Below are positions 54,567 through 62,007 of a stretch of DNA of 64,000 nt, in pieces. Numbering within the stretch: the stretch's first letter is position 1; every line of letters starts with the position of its first letter. Below the pieces are notes generated by a model. The model was not told the origin of the DNA and made no database searches. It saw nothing but the letters and a program-made list of their open reading frames with translations. This stretch comes from Candidatus Cloacimonadota bacterium. Its GTDB lineage: Bacteria; Cloacimonadota; Cloacimonadia; Cloacimonadales; TCS61. The stretch spans positions 1-64,000 of the forward strand of contig JAIPGO010000002.1 of assembly GCA_021736135.1 (NCBI GenBank), written 5' to 3'. The translations under genes and the position numbers were made by a program.

Positions 54567-55784
54567 TTATAATGCCGAAAACTTGCCGGTTTTCTCATTC
54601 CATTTCACAAAAATATACCAAAGCAACAGGATAAATAGTACCAGGATCACGGCTCCGGTATAACCAAGAACATCTGGTAAAAATAGCTCCTTGCTCGTTG
54701 ATTCCGGGATGATTTTCATTACCCAGGGTACAATAAAACCTTTTGATACAGGCGCAAGTATGGCAAAACCCGCTGCCGAAAACCATAACTTCACATGTCC
54801 TTCCCCTGCTCGCCATAATGTTCCCACAGCGCAGCCACCAGCGATGGTCATGCCCAGTCCGAATATGAAACCGCCGATCAAGGCCCGTAACCAGAAGTTG
54901 GCATAAACTGATTTCAACTCGATGGCTCTTACTGATAACTCACCGGCATTACCTACGCCAAAATATTTGATCACTGTAAATCCTAACAGAGCTACAATCA
55001 CACTGATAATAATTGCTACCGGTGCTGTGGCTTCTCCTGTCATAAAAGGTTCCCTGAAGGCACGCACGATACAGTAACGCGAACGCTGCAGTATTATTCC
55101 CAGTATTAAGCCTATAAGTATATGCCAACCCAGAACTTTCATCGTGCTGGTTCCCTGACTGGTATAATGATGCACTACCCAGAGCACTGCCAGAATTAAA
55201 ATCCAGCCCAGCCATCTCTGCCAACCGGTTTTAGGCTGGGATCCAGGCAGTAATGTGCAGGATTTACCCATACTTATTCCGGGTAATGCTTCCATTTCCC
55301 AGAGGATGTACTTTAACGCCACTATCGTCCCCAGCAGAAATCCCAATGATAAAAACAGGGCACCGCCGGATAAAGCCGCTACGCCTGAAAAAAATCCCCC
55401 GGTTGTGCAGCCGATTCCCACTGTGGAACCAATCGCCATTAAACCACCACCGATAAATCCTTTTACCAGTTCGCCCACCGGGGCAACTCTGATGCCGAAT
55501 TCCCTCGAAAATAAAGCGGATACGAACGCTCCTAATATTATGAAGATATTAAGAAGCGCTACAGTATGCAGATTTATGGGCGTGTTTGTACCCAACGAGG
55601 ATACTCCCAGCCAGTGAAACAGATTCTGCCCGATATTAACATAACCACCACTTGCTCCCCAGGGATACTTGATCACAAATAGAAGTGTACTCAACACCGC
55701 CAGCAGGATCCCGCCTATCCACATCGGCCAGGTCTTGCTGAAAAGACTGTCAAATAACTCCCTTAAAATTCCCTTTTTGAACAT
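54567..55784 (-). CDS. YeeE/YedE-family thiosulfate/sulfur transporter
   Basis: A 405-residue inner-membrane protein with about ten transmembrane segments. It carries the conserved YeeE (TsuA) cysteine motifs GIGCTTGGFFSG, RSRYCIVRA and AGGCAVGTLWRAG. The family imports thiosulfate or related sulfur across the membrane, with TusA-like YeeD partners. A TusA gene lies 13 bases upstream in the same operon, matching the yeeE-yeeD pairing. Confidence 0.93.
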   Translation of the reverse strand: MFKKGILRELFDSLFSKTWPMWIGGILLAVLSTLLFVIKYPWGASGGYVNIGQNLFHWLGVSSLGTNTPINLHTVALLNIFIILGAFVSALFSREFGIRVAPVGELVKGFIGGGLMAIGSTVGIGCTTGGFFSGVAALSGGALFLSLGFLLGTIVALKYILWEMEALPGISMGKSCTLLPGSQPKTGWQRWLGWILILAVLWVVHHYTSQGTSTMKVLGWHILIGLILGIILQRSRYCIVRAFREPFMTGEATAPVAIIISVIVALLGFTVIKYFGVGNAGELSVRAIELKSVYANFWLRALIGGFIFGLGMTIAGGCAVGTLWRAGEGHVKLWFSAAGFAILAPVSKGFIVPWVMKIIPESTSKELFLPDVLGYTGAVILVLFILLLWYIFVKWNEKTGKFSAL

Positions 55785-55796
55785 GGCTGCTCCCTT

Positions 55797-56024
55797 TTAA
55801 CCTTTTTTTATGTAAAACTTGAATGCGCCATCTTCCTCTTTTTGTTCTAAAAATACATTCCCGGTTTTTTCACACCAGGCGGGAATATCTGTCTTGGAAC
55901 CTGGGTCTGTTCCCAGTAATTCCAGAACCTGACCACTTGCCATCTTCTTGATAGCCTTGCTTAACTTAATGATTGGCATGGGACAGGAAAGTCCTTTGCA
56001 GTCTAAACTTTCATCAACTTGCAT
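55797..56024 (-). CDS. TusA-family sulfur carrier protein (copy 2, YeeD-like)
   Basis: A 75-residue TusA-like protein with LDCKGLSCPMPIIKL. Immediately upstream of yeeE, it should take sulfur from the transporter on the cytoplasmic side. A longer frame upstream (56003-56206) overlaps it in another frame and is not supported. Confidence 0.93.
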   Translation of the reverse strand: MQVDESLDCKGLSCPMPIIKLSKAIKKMASGQVLELLGTDPGSKTDIPAWCEKTGNVFLEQKEEDGAFKFYIKKG

Positions 56025-56078
56025 AATAATTCTCCTTCAGTTTTTTTATCGGCTTGTGAAATCTTTCCTGAAAAATAA

Positions 56079-56113
56079 AAAACAGCGTATCTCATTACTG
56101 AAAGCGCTGTTTT
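56079..56113 (-). terminator. Terminator/attenuator between DsrE-like and tusA-yeeE
   Basis: AAAACAGCG pairs with CGCTGTTTT; on the minus strand the second arm continues into TTTTTTATTTTT. It lies between the DsrE-like stop and the tusA start, so it may end the first gene's transcript or attenuate read-through. Confidence 0.65.
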
Positions 56114-56190
56114 CTTGATTTCTATTATAGCTCTTGCTGAAAATACTCCTGTTCCGTATTTTCCTGCAGAACTTTTTCTCTCCATAATGT

Positions 56191-56207
56191 TATGGACTAA
56201 GTCCATA
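56191..56207. promoter_or_regulatory. Palindromic site upstream of tusA-yeeE
   Basis: TATGGACT-A-AGTCCATA, a perfect 8-bp palindrome around one base, located between the DsrE-like gene and tusA. It may be an operator for the tusA-yeeE-rhodanese-porin unit; the binding protein is not identifiable from sequence. Confidence 0.5.
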
Positions 56208-56243
56208 CCTTATCTCTTTTTTCCTTTTCCCGCCAATTGATTA

Positions 56244-56603
56244 TTAAAATGAGAAGCAAAGATCCGAACCACTCGCCTCTGCTACAAACGTGGTTGCTCC
56301 CACTACCTCTAAGCCTTCTATCAGATCCTCTTCTTTTAAACCATGTACTCCAAATCCCAGCTCACAAACCAGGAACCGTGCTCCCAGCATCTGGAGACCT
56401 TCCATCATTTCAATAAGATCAGGAAGATTCTTTGCAGTTTCATTCATCTTCTCCATGTAACCTTTGACAAATGCCGGTAAGGCACTCGGCAATATGAAAA
56501 TGATCACGTCATCACCACTCGCTGCCGCCGAAACACCTATTGTCACTGTGGGATAAATGTTCTTAACCTCTGAACCATTCAATGTAATTGATACTTTGCC
56601 CAT
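56244..56603 (-). CDS. DsrE-family/peroxiredoxin-like sulfur protein
   Basis: A 119-residue DsrE-like protein with TIGVSAAASGDDVIIFI and LGARFLVCELGFGVHG. It has single cysteines at about positions 81 and 117. By family it binds or moves sulfur in the cytoplasm. It is the first gene of the block, just downstream of the promoter shared with the tusA-mvhD unit, and diverges from tetR. Confidence 0.8.
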   Translation of the reverse strand: MGKVSITLNGSEVKNIYPTVTIGVSAAASGDDVIIFILPSALPAFVKGYMEKMNETAKNLPDLIEMMEGLQMLGARFLVCELGFGVHGLKEEDLIEGLEVVGATTFVAEASGSDLCFSF

Positions 56604-56868
56604 CTTTAACTCCTGATATTTTTTATTTACCTTAAAAATATAGTTTCTGCTCTCTTGTCAAGAATAAATTTCATCTTAGTGAAATCTGATACAATGACCT
56701 AATCTTTTCTTCCATCTAATGAATAGGTTTACAGGTTGTTACGAATTGCCGGTTCTCGATCTGGTTTTATTTTTTCTCGTTTTTGCTTTTACTTAAGCCC
56801 CATTTCATACTTGACAGAATTAATACTCCTTTTTTTTAATATCATTCAGGTTCGTTCAAGGAGTAATT
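56604..56868. promoter_or_regulatory. Divergent promoter region of the DsrE-like gene and tetR
   Basis: On the minus strand TTGACA lies at 56656-56661, preceded by an imperfect palindrome (ATTTCA-N6-TGAAAT, 56668-56685). The segment TGTCAAGAATAAATTT matches 49792-49807. On the plus strand TTGACA near 56812 could serve tetR. The TetR protein may bind the palindrome. Confidence 0.5.
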
Positions 56869-57555
56869 TTGGAAATAAAGAAACGTAAGGAATGGGAAAA
56901 ACGCTCGAAACAAAGCCGCATTGTGGATATTGCCGAAGAGCTTTTTAATGAAAATGGCTACGAAGCCACGACTCTTGATCTTATTGCCAAGGAAGCCGGC
57001 TACAGTAAAAGAAATCTCTACCAGTATTTCGTTGATAAAAATGATATTTTTAATGCTGTTACTCTCAAGGCATTAAAAAGACTGAATGCAAAAATTACCG
57101 ATATCTGTGCTCTGGATGTTAATGGCTTAAAAAAGACCGTTACCATTATCAACACTTTCTTTACTTTCTATATGAATTACCGGAAATCCTTTGAAAATAT
57201 CATTTTTTTCGATATCACCTATTGTCATAATGCCAATTCTCATAAATTTGCCGCAGACCTTGGCTCTTTCGGTATTCAGGCAAAAACACTTCATGATGCT
57301 AATCTTGATCTGATGTTGAAAGCAATTGAACTGGGCGTTCAGGATGGTTCTATTCTTTCCACTTTCACTCCTAAACAGTTATTGCTTATCATCTGGGGTC
57401 AAAATCTCGGTATCATTCATTCCATCGCCACCAGGCAGGATACCTTGCTTTCTGAATATGATTCCACTCCCGAACAGGTTTTTTCAAATTATCTGAAAAT
57501 GATCAATAACTGCCTGCAATGCCGGATTACTGACAGTCCCGACATTAAAAACTGA
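56869..57555 (+). CDS. TetR-family transcriptional regulator
   Basis: A 228-residue protein with an N-terminal TetR helix-turn-helix (TTLDLIAKEAGYSKRNLYQYF). The C-terminal ligand domain is not assignable. It uses a TTG start with AAGGAG 6 bases upstream. Divergent placement from the sulfur block suggests it controls that block or the downstream flavoprotein. Confidence 0.88.
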   Translation: MEIKKRKEWEKRSKQSRIVDIAEELFNENGYEATTLDLIAKEAGYSKRNLYQYFVDKNDIFNAVTLKALKRLNAKITDICALDVNGLKKTVTIINTFFTFYMNYRKSFENIIFFDITYCHNANSHKFAADLGSFGIQAKTLHDANLDLMLKAIELGVQDGSILSTFTPKQLLLIIWGQNLGIIHSIATRQDTLLSEYDSTPEQVFSNYLKMINNCLQCRITDSPDIKN

Positions 57556-57582
57556 TACGCATAATCCATAACGGGAGTATAT

Positions 57583-58146
57583 ATTAAAATTACTGCAATT
57601 CTCGGCAGTCCTCATAAAAACGGGAACACTGCCCTTCTGCTTTCTGCATATCTCAGTGGCGTACTGGATGCTCATCCGGACGCTGTTATCAAAAATGTCA
57701 TTCTCGCTGATCTGAATATTGCACCTTGTAACGCCTGCAATGCCTGCAAAAACGCTGATGACAGTAAATGTATCCTCGAAGATGATATGTCACTGTTATA
57801 TGTCTGCGTGGAAAAATCTGATGTCCTCATCTTTGCCACACCCATATACTGGTGGAATATGACAGCCCAGATGAAAACATATATAGACCGGCTATATGCC
57901 ATGAAGTATGATAAACGGGTACTTAAAAACAAAAAGATAGTTTTTCTCACTACATTCGGTGCGCCCGATTTTGAGTCTTCCGGCGCTAATATCGTGAAAC
58001 AAAGTCTGCAGAGAATTGCCAGCTTCACCGGCATGGGTTTCATTCATTCCTATGGCGTCACATCCCAGCCGGAAAATAATCCCGCCTTCCAAAAAGCCCT
58101 CATAGAAGTCTTCGATCTCGGCAAATCACTAATTATTAATTATTAA
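57583..58146 (+). CDS. Iron-sulfur flavoprotein / NADPH-dependent FMN reductase, apparent AUU start
   Basis: A 187-residue flavodoxin-like protein. The frame runs from KITAILGSPHKNGN, the conserved N-terminus of the family, through the cluster motif CNACNACKNADDSKC (C-x2-C-x2-C-x7-C, as in Isf proteins) to the C-terminus. In this frame no ATG, GTG or TTG exists between the upstream stop (57562-57564) and the conserved start; the only fitting codon is ATT at 57583, with GGGAG 5 bases before it. So I infer AUU initiation. A later ATG (57787) would delete the FMN site and the cluster. Confidence 0.85.
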   Translation: MKITAILGSPHKNGNTALLLSAYLSGVLDAHPDAVIKNVILADLNIAPCNACNACKNADDSKCILEDDMSLLYVCVEKSDVLIFATPIYWWNMTAQMKTYIDRLYAMKYDKRVLKNKKIVFLTTFGAPDFESSGANIVKQSLQRIASFTGMGFIHSYGVTSQPENNPAFQKALIEVFDLGKSLIINY

Positions 58147-58843
58147 TCGCCTTAATCAGATCTTCCTGAGTATCAATTCCCCAGCCCTGATATTCCGTTG
58201 CCACCATTCTGATCGAATAGCCGTTTTCCAGTAAGCGCAACTGTTCCAGCTTTTCCAGATTTTCAAGTCTGCTTTGCGGTAGTTTCACAAAGTTTTCCAG
58301 CATTTCTTTGCGGAATGCATATACCCCGATATGTCCCCAGAATTCTGCCTTATGCTCATTATCTCGTTCAAAGGGAATTGCTGCTCTGGAAAAATAGAGG
58401 GCATTATGATTTTTATCAAATACCACTTTCACCTGGTTGGGGTCATCAATATTATCAAGTATCCTGTTCATCAAAGTCGCCGTCTGCACCTGCGGATCAT
58501 CGAATGCGGAAACCAGTTTCTGCAGAGGTGCTTTCGTGATAAAGGGCTCATCCCCCTGCACATTGACCACTATCTCAAAATCATGTTTCCGGCATACTTC
58601 CGCCACTCTATCGGTTCCGCTGCGCAGATCAATTGATGTCATTTCCGCTGTTCCGCCGAATTCTTCTACTGCCTTCAATATCCGCTCATCATCAGTCGCC
58701 ACGATCACTTCCGCAAAAATACCGCTTGTTAGCACCCGCTCATAGACATGCTGGATAATATATTTACCCTTCAGCAGCACTAAAGGTTTTCCGGGAAATC
58801 TGCTGGACTGCCATCTTGCCGGGATTACTGCTATGATCTTCAT
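58136..58843 (-). CDS. kdsB: 3-deoxy-manno-octulosonate cytidylyltransferase
   Basis: A 235-residue CMP-KDO synthetase that activates KDO for LPS. Motifs: PARWQSSRFPGKPL, VNVQGDEPFI, HIGVYAFRKE, LEQLRLLENGY. I start at 58843, which fits the family N-terminus MKIIAVIPARW; it overlaps the stop of the upstream lipoprotein gene by 4 bases (ATGA). It converges with the flavoprotein gene and overlaps its end by 11 bases. Shows a Gram-negative outer membrane. Confidence 0.96.
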   Translation of the reverse strand: MKIIAVIPARWQSSRFPGKPLVLLKGKYIIQHVYERVLTSGIFAEVIVATDDERILKAVEEFGGTAEMTSIDLRSGTDRVAEVCRKHDFEIVVNVQGDEPFITKAPLQKLVSAFDDPQVQTATLMNRILDNIDDPNQVKVVFDKNHNALYFSRAAIPFERDNEHKAEFWGHIGVYAFRKEMLENFVKLPQSRLENLEKLEQLRLLENGYSIRMVATEYQGWGIDTQEDLIKAINN

Positions 58844-59640
58844 AACTGCATCTCCATCTGCAGATATACAGTATATCCCGGACCACCGCTGCCCAGATAG
58901 CGCCGCATATAGCATCGCTTCAAATTCATGGCACCCATTCTTTTTGTTGTTTCCAGAGTTATCAATCTATCCTCCATCTCATTAATATGATATACGCTTC
59001 CGCTCACATCTGTTTCCAGATATTCTGCCAGCCTGATGCGCACCGCATCCTGCGCTTTTGCCCAGGCACTGATGGCATCAAAAGATATTCCTGCTGCTGC
59101 TGCCGTTAATTTATCCTCATTTCTCCGCAGTTCGGCAGAATACCATTCGGGCTCTGCCGCGTCCGGTTCTTCGATGATCTCGATCCCGAGCCTGCGTTTA
59201 TCAAAAGCAGCATCTGCCCAGCCATATAGTCCGATATAATTATCATAAAACCAGAAACTATCCAGCTTAACCAGCTTCTCACTGGCTGCCTGCAGCATTT
59301 GCGGTTCACTACTCACGATCACGCGAAATCTCGCCTCACCAGAAGCCATTAATATTTCGCTTTCCCTGATCGCCTGATTATTCACGATGTAACTGCTGTG
59401 ATTGCGGCAATAACTGACAACGGCATTCTGGAAAGCTGCCATTTCCATTTCCAGGTTCATAAAGCTTAATTTTGATATGCCGATAACGTAATCTCCTGCG
59501 GGTAGTTCCAGAAACCAGGCTGGTATTTCCATGATACGTGTTCTGCTTTCGGGTTCTTCAATTACGATCTCCCTTTCCTGTGCCGCGCATCCTGTCAGCA
59601 GCAGGATTAAAACGATTATCAGTAAATAGGCGGTTTTCAT
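58840..59640 (-). CDS. LPP20-like lipoprotein
   Basis: A 266-residue lipoprotein (lipobox LLTGC) with IPAWFLELPAGDYVIGISKL, the WF..P.....G.G start of LPP20/DUF4810-type envelope proteins. The role is unknown. It is tightly packed between mnmG (1-base overlap) and kdsB (4-base overlap). Confidence 0.8.
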   Translation of the reverse strand: MKTAYLLIIVLILLLTGCAAQEREIVIEEPESRTRIMEIPAWFLELPAGDYVIGISKLSFMNLEMEMAAFQNAVVSYCRNHSSYIVNNQAIRESEILMASGEARFRVIVSSEPQMLQAASEKLVKLDSFWFYDNYIGLYGWADAAFDKRRLGIEIIEEPDAAEPEWYSAELRRNEDKLTAAAAGISFDAISAWAKAQDAVRIRLAEYLETDVSGSVYHINEMEDRLITLETTKRMGAMNLKRCYMRRYLGSGGPGYTVYLQMEMQL

Positions 59641-61472
59641 TATCCCATCCTGTTCTTTTTCAGATGAACAATTAAAGCATTGATATCTGTGCTGTTTATT
59701 CCCGGTATCCGTGCTGCCTGTCCGATTGATGCCGGTTTGATGCGGTTCAATTTTTCCCTTGCTTCCCAGGCGATACTGTCTATTTGCATATAATCAATTT
59801 TTTCGGGCAGCAGAGAAAGTTCCATCCGTTCAAATCTCTCAATATCCCGCAACTGCCGCCGGAAATAGCCTTCATATTTCACTTCCAGCAGGATGCGGTT
59901 ACGGATGGATGGCGTTAGATCAGCAGGTATTGTATAGCCATATTTCTCCAGATCTTCATAAGTCATCTGCGGACGTTTTAGCAGGTTGATCAGCCGCGTT
60001 GGCTCTTTCAAGTCTTCATGCTTGCCCGTACTGGTTTTCATTAAAAATTCTATTTCACGTTCCCGTATTTCTTTTGCTTTTTGATAACGCTGCCAGCGTT
60101 TTTCACTCACCAGTCCTAATCGATAACCAGTCGGCATCATGCGGTCATCGGAATTATCCTGCCGCAGATATAACCGGTATTCCGAGCGAGATGTGAATAA
60201 ACGGTAAGGCTCATTTGTACCCTTGGTCACCAGATCATCAAGCAAAACGCCCAGATAGCTCTGCGAACGGTCAAAATATTCCGTTTTTCCGTCCAGACTT
60301 AATACGGCATTTATCCCGGCAGCAATACCCTGCGCTGCTGCTTCCTCATAGCCGCTGGTGCCGTTGATCTGGCCCGCCAGATATAATCCTTTGATCTTTT
60401 TCGTTTCCATGGTCGCTTTCAGATTATCAGGTATCACGTAATCATATTCAATGGCATAGCCATAACGCATGATGCGGGCTTTTTCCAGACCCGTAATGGA
60501 AGCGATCATCTGGTTCTGCACGTGTGGCGGCAGACTGTTGGAAACGCCGTTCACGTAAGCTTCGTAAGTATTTAAGCCTTCCGGCTCAATAAATACGTGA
60601 TGATGCTCTTTTTCTTTGAATTTCACTACTTTATCTTCTAAAGAAGGACAGTAGCGCGGTCCCGTGCCACTAATAAATCCGCCATATAATGATGATTTTG
60701 CCAGGTTATCGCTGATTATCTTGTGCGTTTCCGGATTTGTCCAGGTCAAATAACAGTCCACCAGGTTTTTCAGCTCAATATCGCGGTAAAAAGTAAAGCC
60801 TTCCGGATTTTCGTCTCCGGGCTGTAGATCCATTTTACTGATATCTGCTGTACGCAGATCTATGCGCGGGGGTGTTCCTGTTTTAAATCGTGCCAGATGC
60901 AGTCCCAGCTTTTCCAGAGAACCCGAAAGCTCATTAGCTGCCGGTTCACCTGCCCGTCCTGCCGGATATGATATATCACCCACAAATACCCTGCCCCGCA
61001 GAAATGTTCCGGCACAGATTATCACCCGTGGTGCATAATATTCCTGTCCCAGATGCGAGCGTACTCCCGTTACAATTCCCTTTTCTACTATAATATCTGT
61101 AATCGTAGATTCCATTATTAAAAGATTATCCGTATTTTCCAGTTCCTCAGTCATAAAACGGGTATATAATCCGCGGTCATTCTGACAGCGCGGCGCCCAG
61201 ACTGCCGGACCCTTACTGCGGTTCAGCATGCGGAACTGAATTCCGGTGCTGTCTGCCGCTTTGCCGATCAATCCGCCCAAAGCGTCAATTTCTTTAGCCA
61301 GATGACCCTTCGCCGGTCCCCCGATAGTGGGATTACAGCTCATCCGCGCAATGCTCTCAAATTTGATCACAAATAAAAGAGTTTCAGCCCCCATCCGAGC
61401 TGCAGCACTTGCCGCTTCCACGCCCGCATGTCCCGCTCCCACCACGATTACATCATATTTATTCAAATACAT
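59640..61472 (-). CDS. mnmG: tRNA uridine 5-carboxymethylaminomethyl modification enzyme MnmG (GidA)
   Basis: A 610-residue FAD enzyme that with MnmE modifies U34 of tRNAs. FAD motif VIVVGAGHAGVEAASAAARMG (quoted in part: VGAGHAGVEA), CNPTIGGPAKGHL, GLYLAGQINGTSGYEEAAAQG (part: GQINGTSGYEEA) and a normal length. It heads the mnmG-lipoprotein-kdsB operon. Confidence 0.97.
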   Translation of the reverse strand: MYLNKYDVIVVGAGHAGVEAASAAARMGAETLLFVIKFESIARMSCNPTIGGPAKGHLAKEIDALGGLIGKAADSTGIQFRMLNRSKGPAVWAPRCQNDRGLYTRFMTEELENTDNLLIMESTITDIIVEKGIVTGVRSHLGQEYYAPRVIICAGTFLRGRVFVGDISYPAGRAGEPAANELSGSLEKLGLHLARFKTGTPPRIDLRTADISKMDLQPGDENPEGFTFYRDIELKNLVDCYLTWTNPETHKIISDNLAKSSLYGGFISGTGPRYCPSLEDKVVKFKEKEHHHVFIEPEGLNTYEAYVNGVSNSLPPHVQNQMIASITGLEKARIMRYGYAIEYDYVIPDNLKATMETKKIKGLYLAGQINGTSGYEEAAAQGIAAGINAVLSLDGKTEYFDRSQSYLGVLLDDLVTKGTNEPYRLFTSRSEYRLYLRQDNSDDRMMPTGYRLGLVSEKRWQRYQKAKEIREREIEFLMKTSTGKHEDLKEPTRLINLLKRPQMTYEDLEKYGYTIPADLTPSIRNRILLEVKYEGYFRRQLRDIERFERMELSLLPEKIDYMQIDSIAWEAREKLNRIKPASIGQAARIPGINSTDINALIVHLKKNRMG

Positions 61473-61533
61473 ACCTCAACCAGATCTGTAATTTATCTTA
61501 CCTGCACAAATCCGCCTCTGACTGTCAATCCTT

Positions 61534-62007
61534 TTATGGAGTACTATAACCATCAATCTTCCCAGATTGATATTTTAAAAAACTTAATCAAGATGATTAA
61601 GCTACATACTCTCGCCTGGCGGCTCGATGCATTATGTAGATCAATCTTTCCAGATTGATATTTTAAAAAGCTTAATCAAGATGATTAAGCTACATACTCT
61701 CGCCTGGCGGCTCGATGCATTATGTAGATCAATCTTTCCAGATTGATATTTTAAAAAACTTAATAAAGATGATTAAGCTACATACTCTCGCCAACTGGCT
61801 CGATGCATTATGTAGATCAATCTTTCCAGATTGATATTTTAAAAACTTAATCAAGATGATTAAGCTACATACTCACGCCAGCTGGCTCGATGCATTATGT
61901 AGATCAATCTTTCCAGATTGATATTTTAAAAACTTAATCAAGATGATTAAGCTACATACTCTCGCCTGGCGGCTCGATGCATTAGCGGGAGCTAATGCAC
62001 TCCATAA
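61534..62007. repeat. Tandem 87-88 bp structured repeats, about five units, bounded by an inverted repeat
   Basis: Units start at about 61551, 61639, 61727, 61815 and 61902. Each holds two perfect hairpins (ATCAATCT-TTCC-AGATTGAT and CTTAATCA-AGA-TGATTAAG), then CTACATA..TATGTAG closing a third. The unit ends vary slightly (GCCTGGCGGC or GCCAGCTGGC). The outer bases TTATGGAGT (61534-61542) and ACTCCATAA (61999-62007) are inverted copies, the latter within the 3' end of recQ. There are no unique spacers, so it is not CRISPR. Confidence 0.8.

Noticed and set aside
56003..56206. Minus-strand frame overlapping the start of tusA copy 2
   Set aside because: It covers a terminator-like hairpin and shifts out of frame with tusA; no recognisable protein.
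61534..62007. CRISPR array
   Set aside because: The 87-88 bp units are contiguous with no unique spacers, and no cas genes are near.
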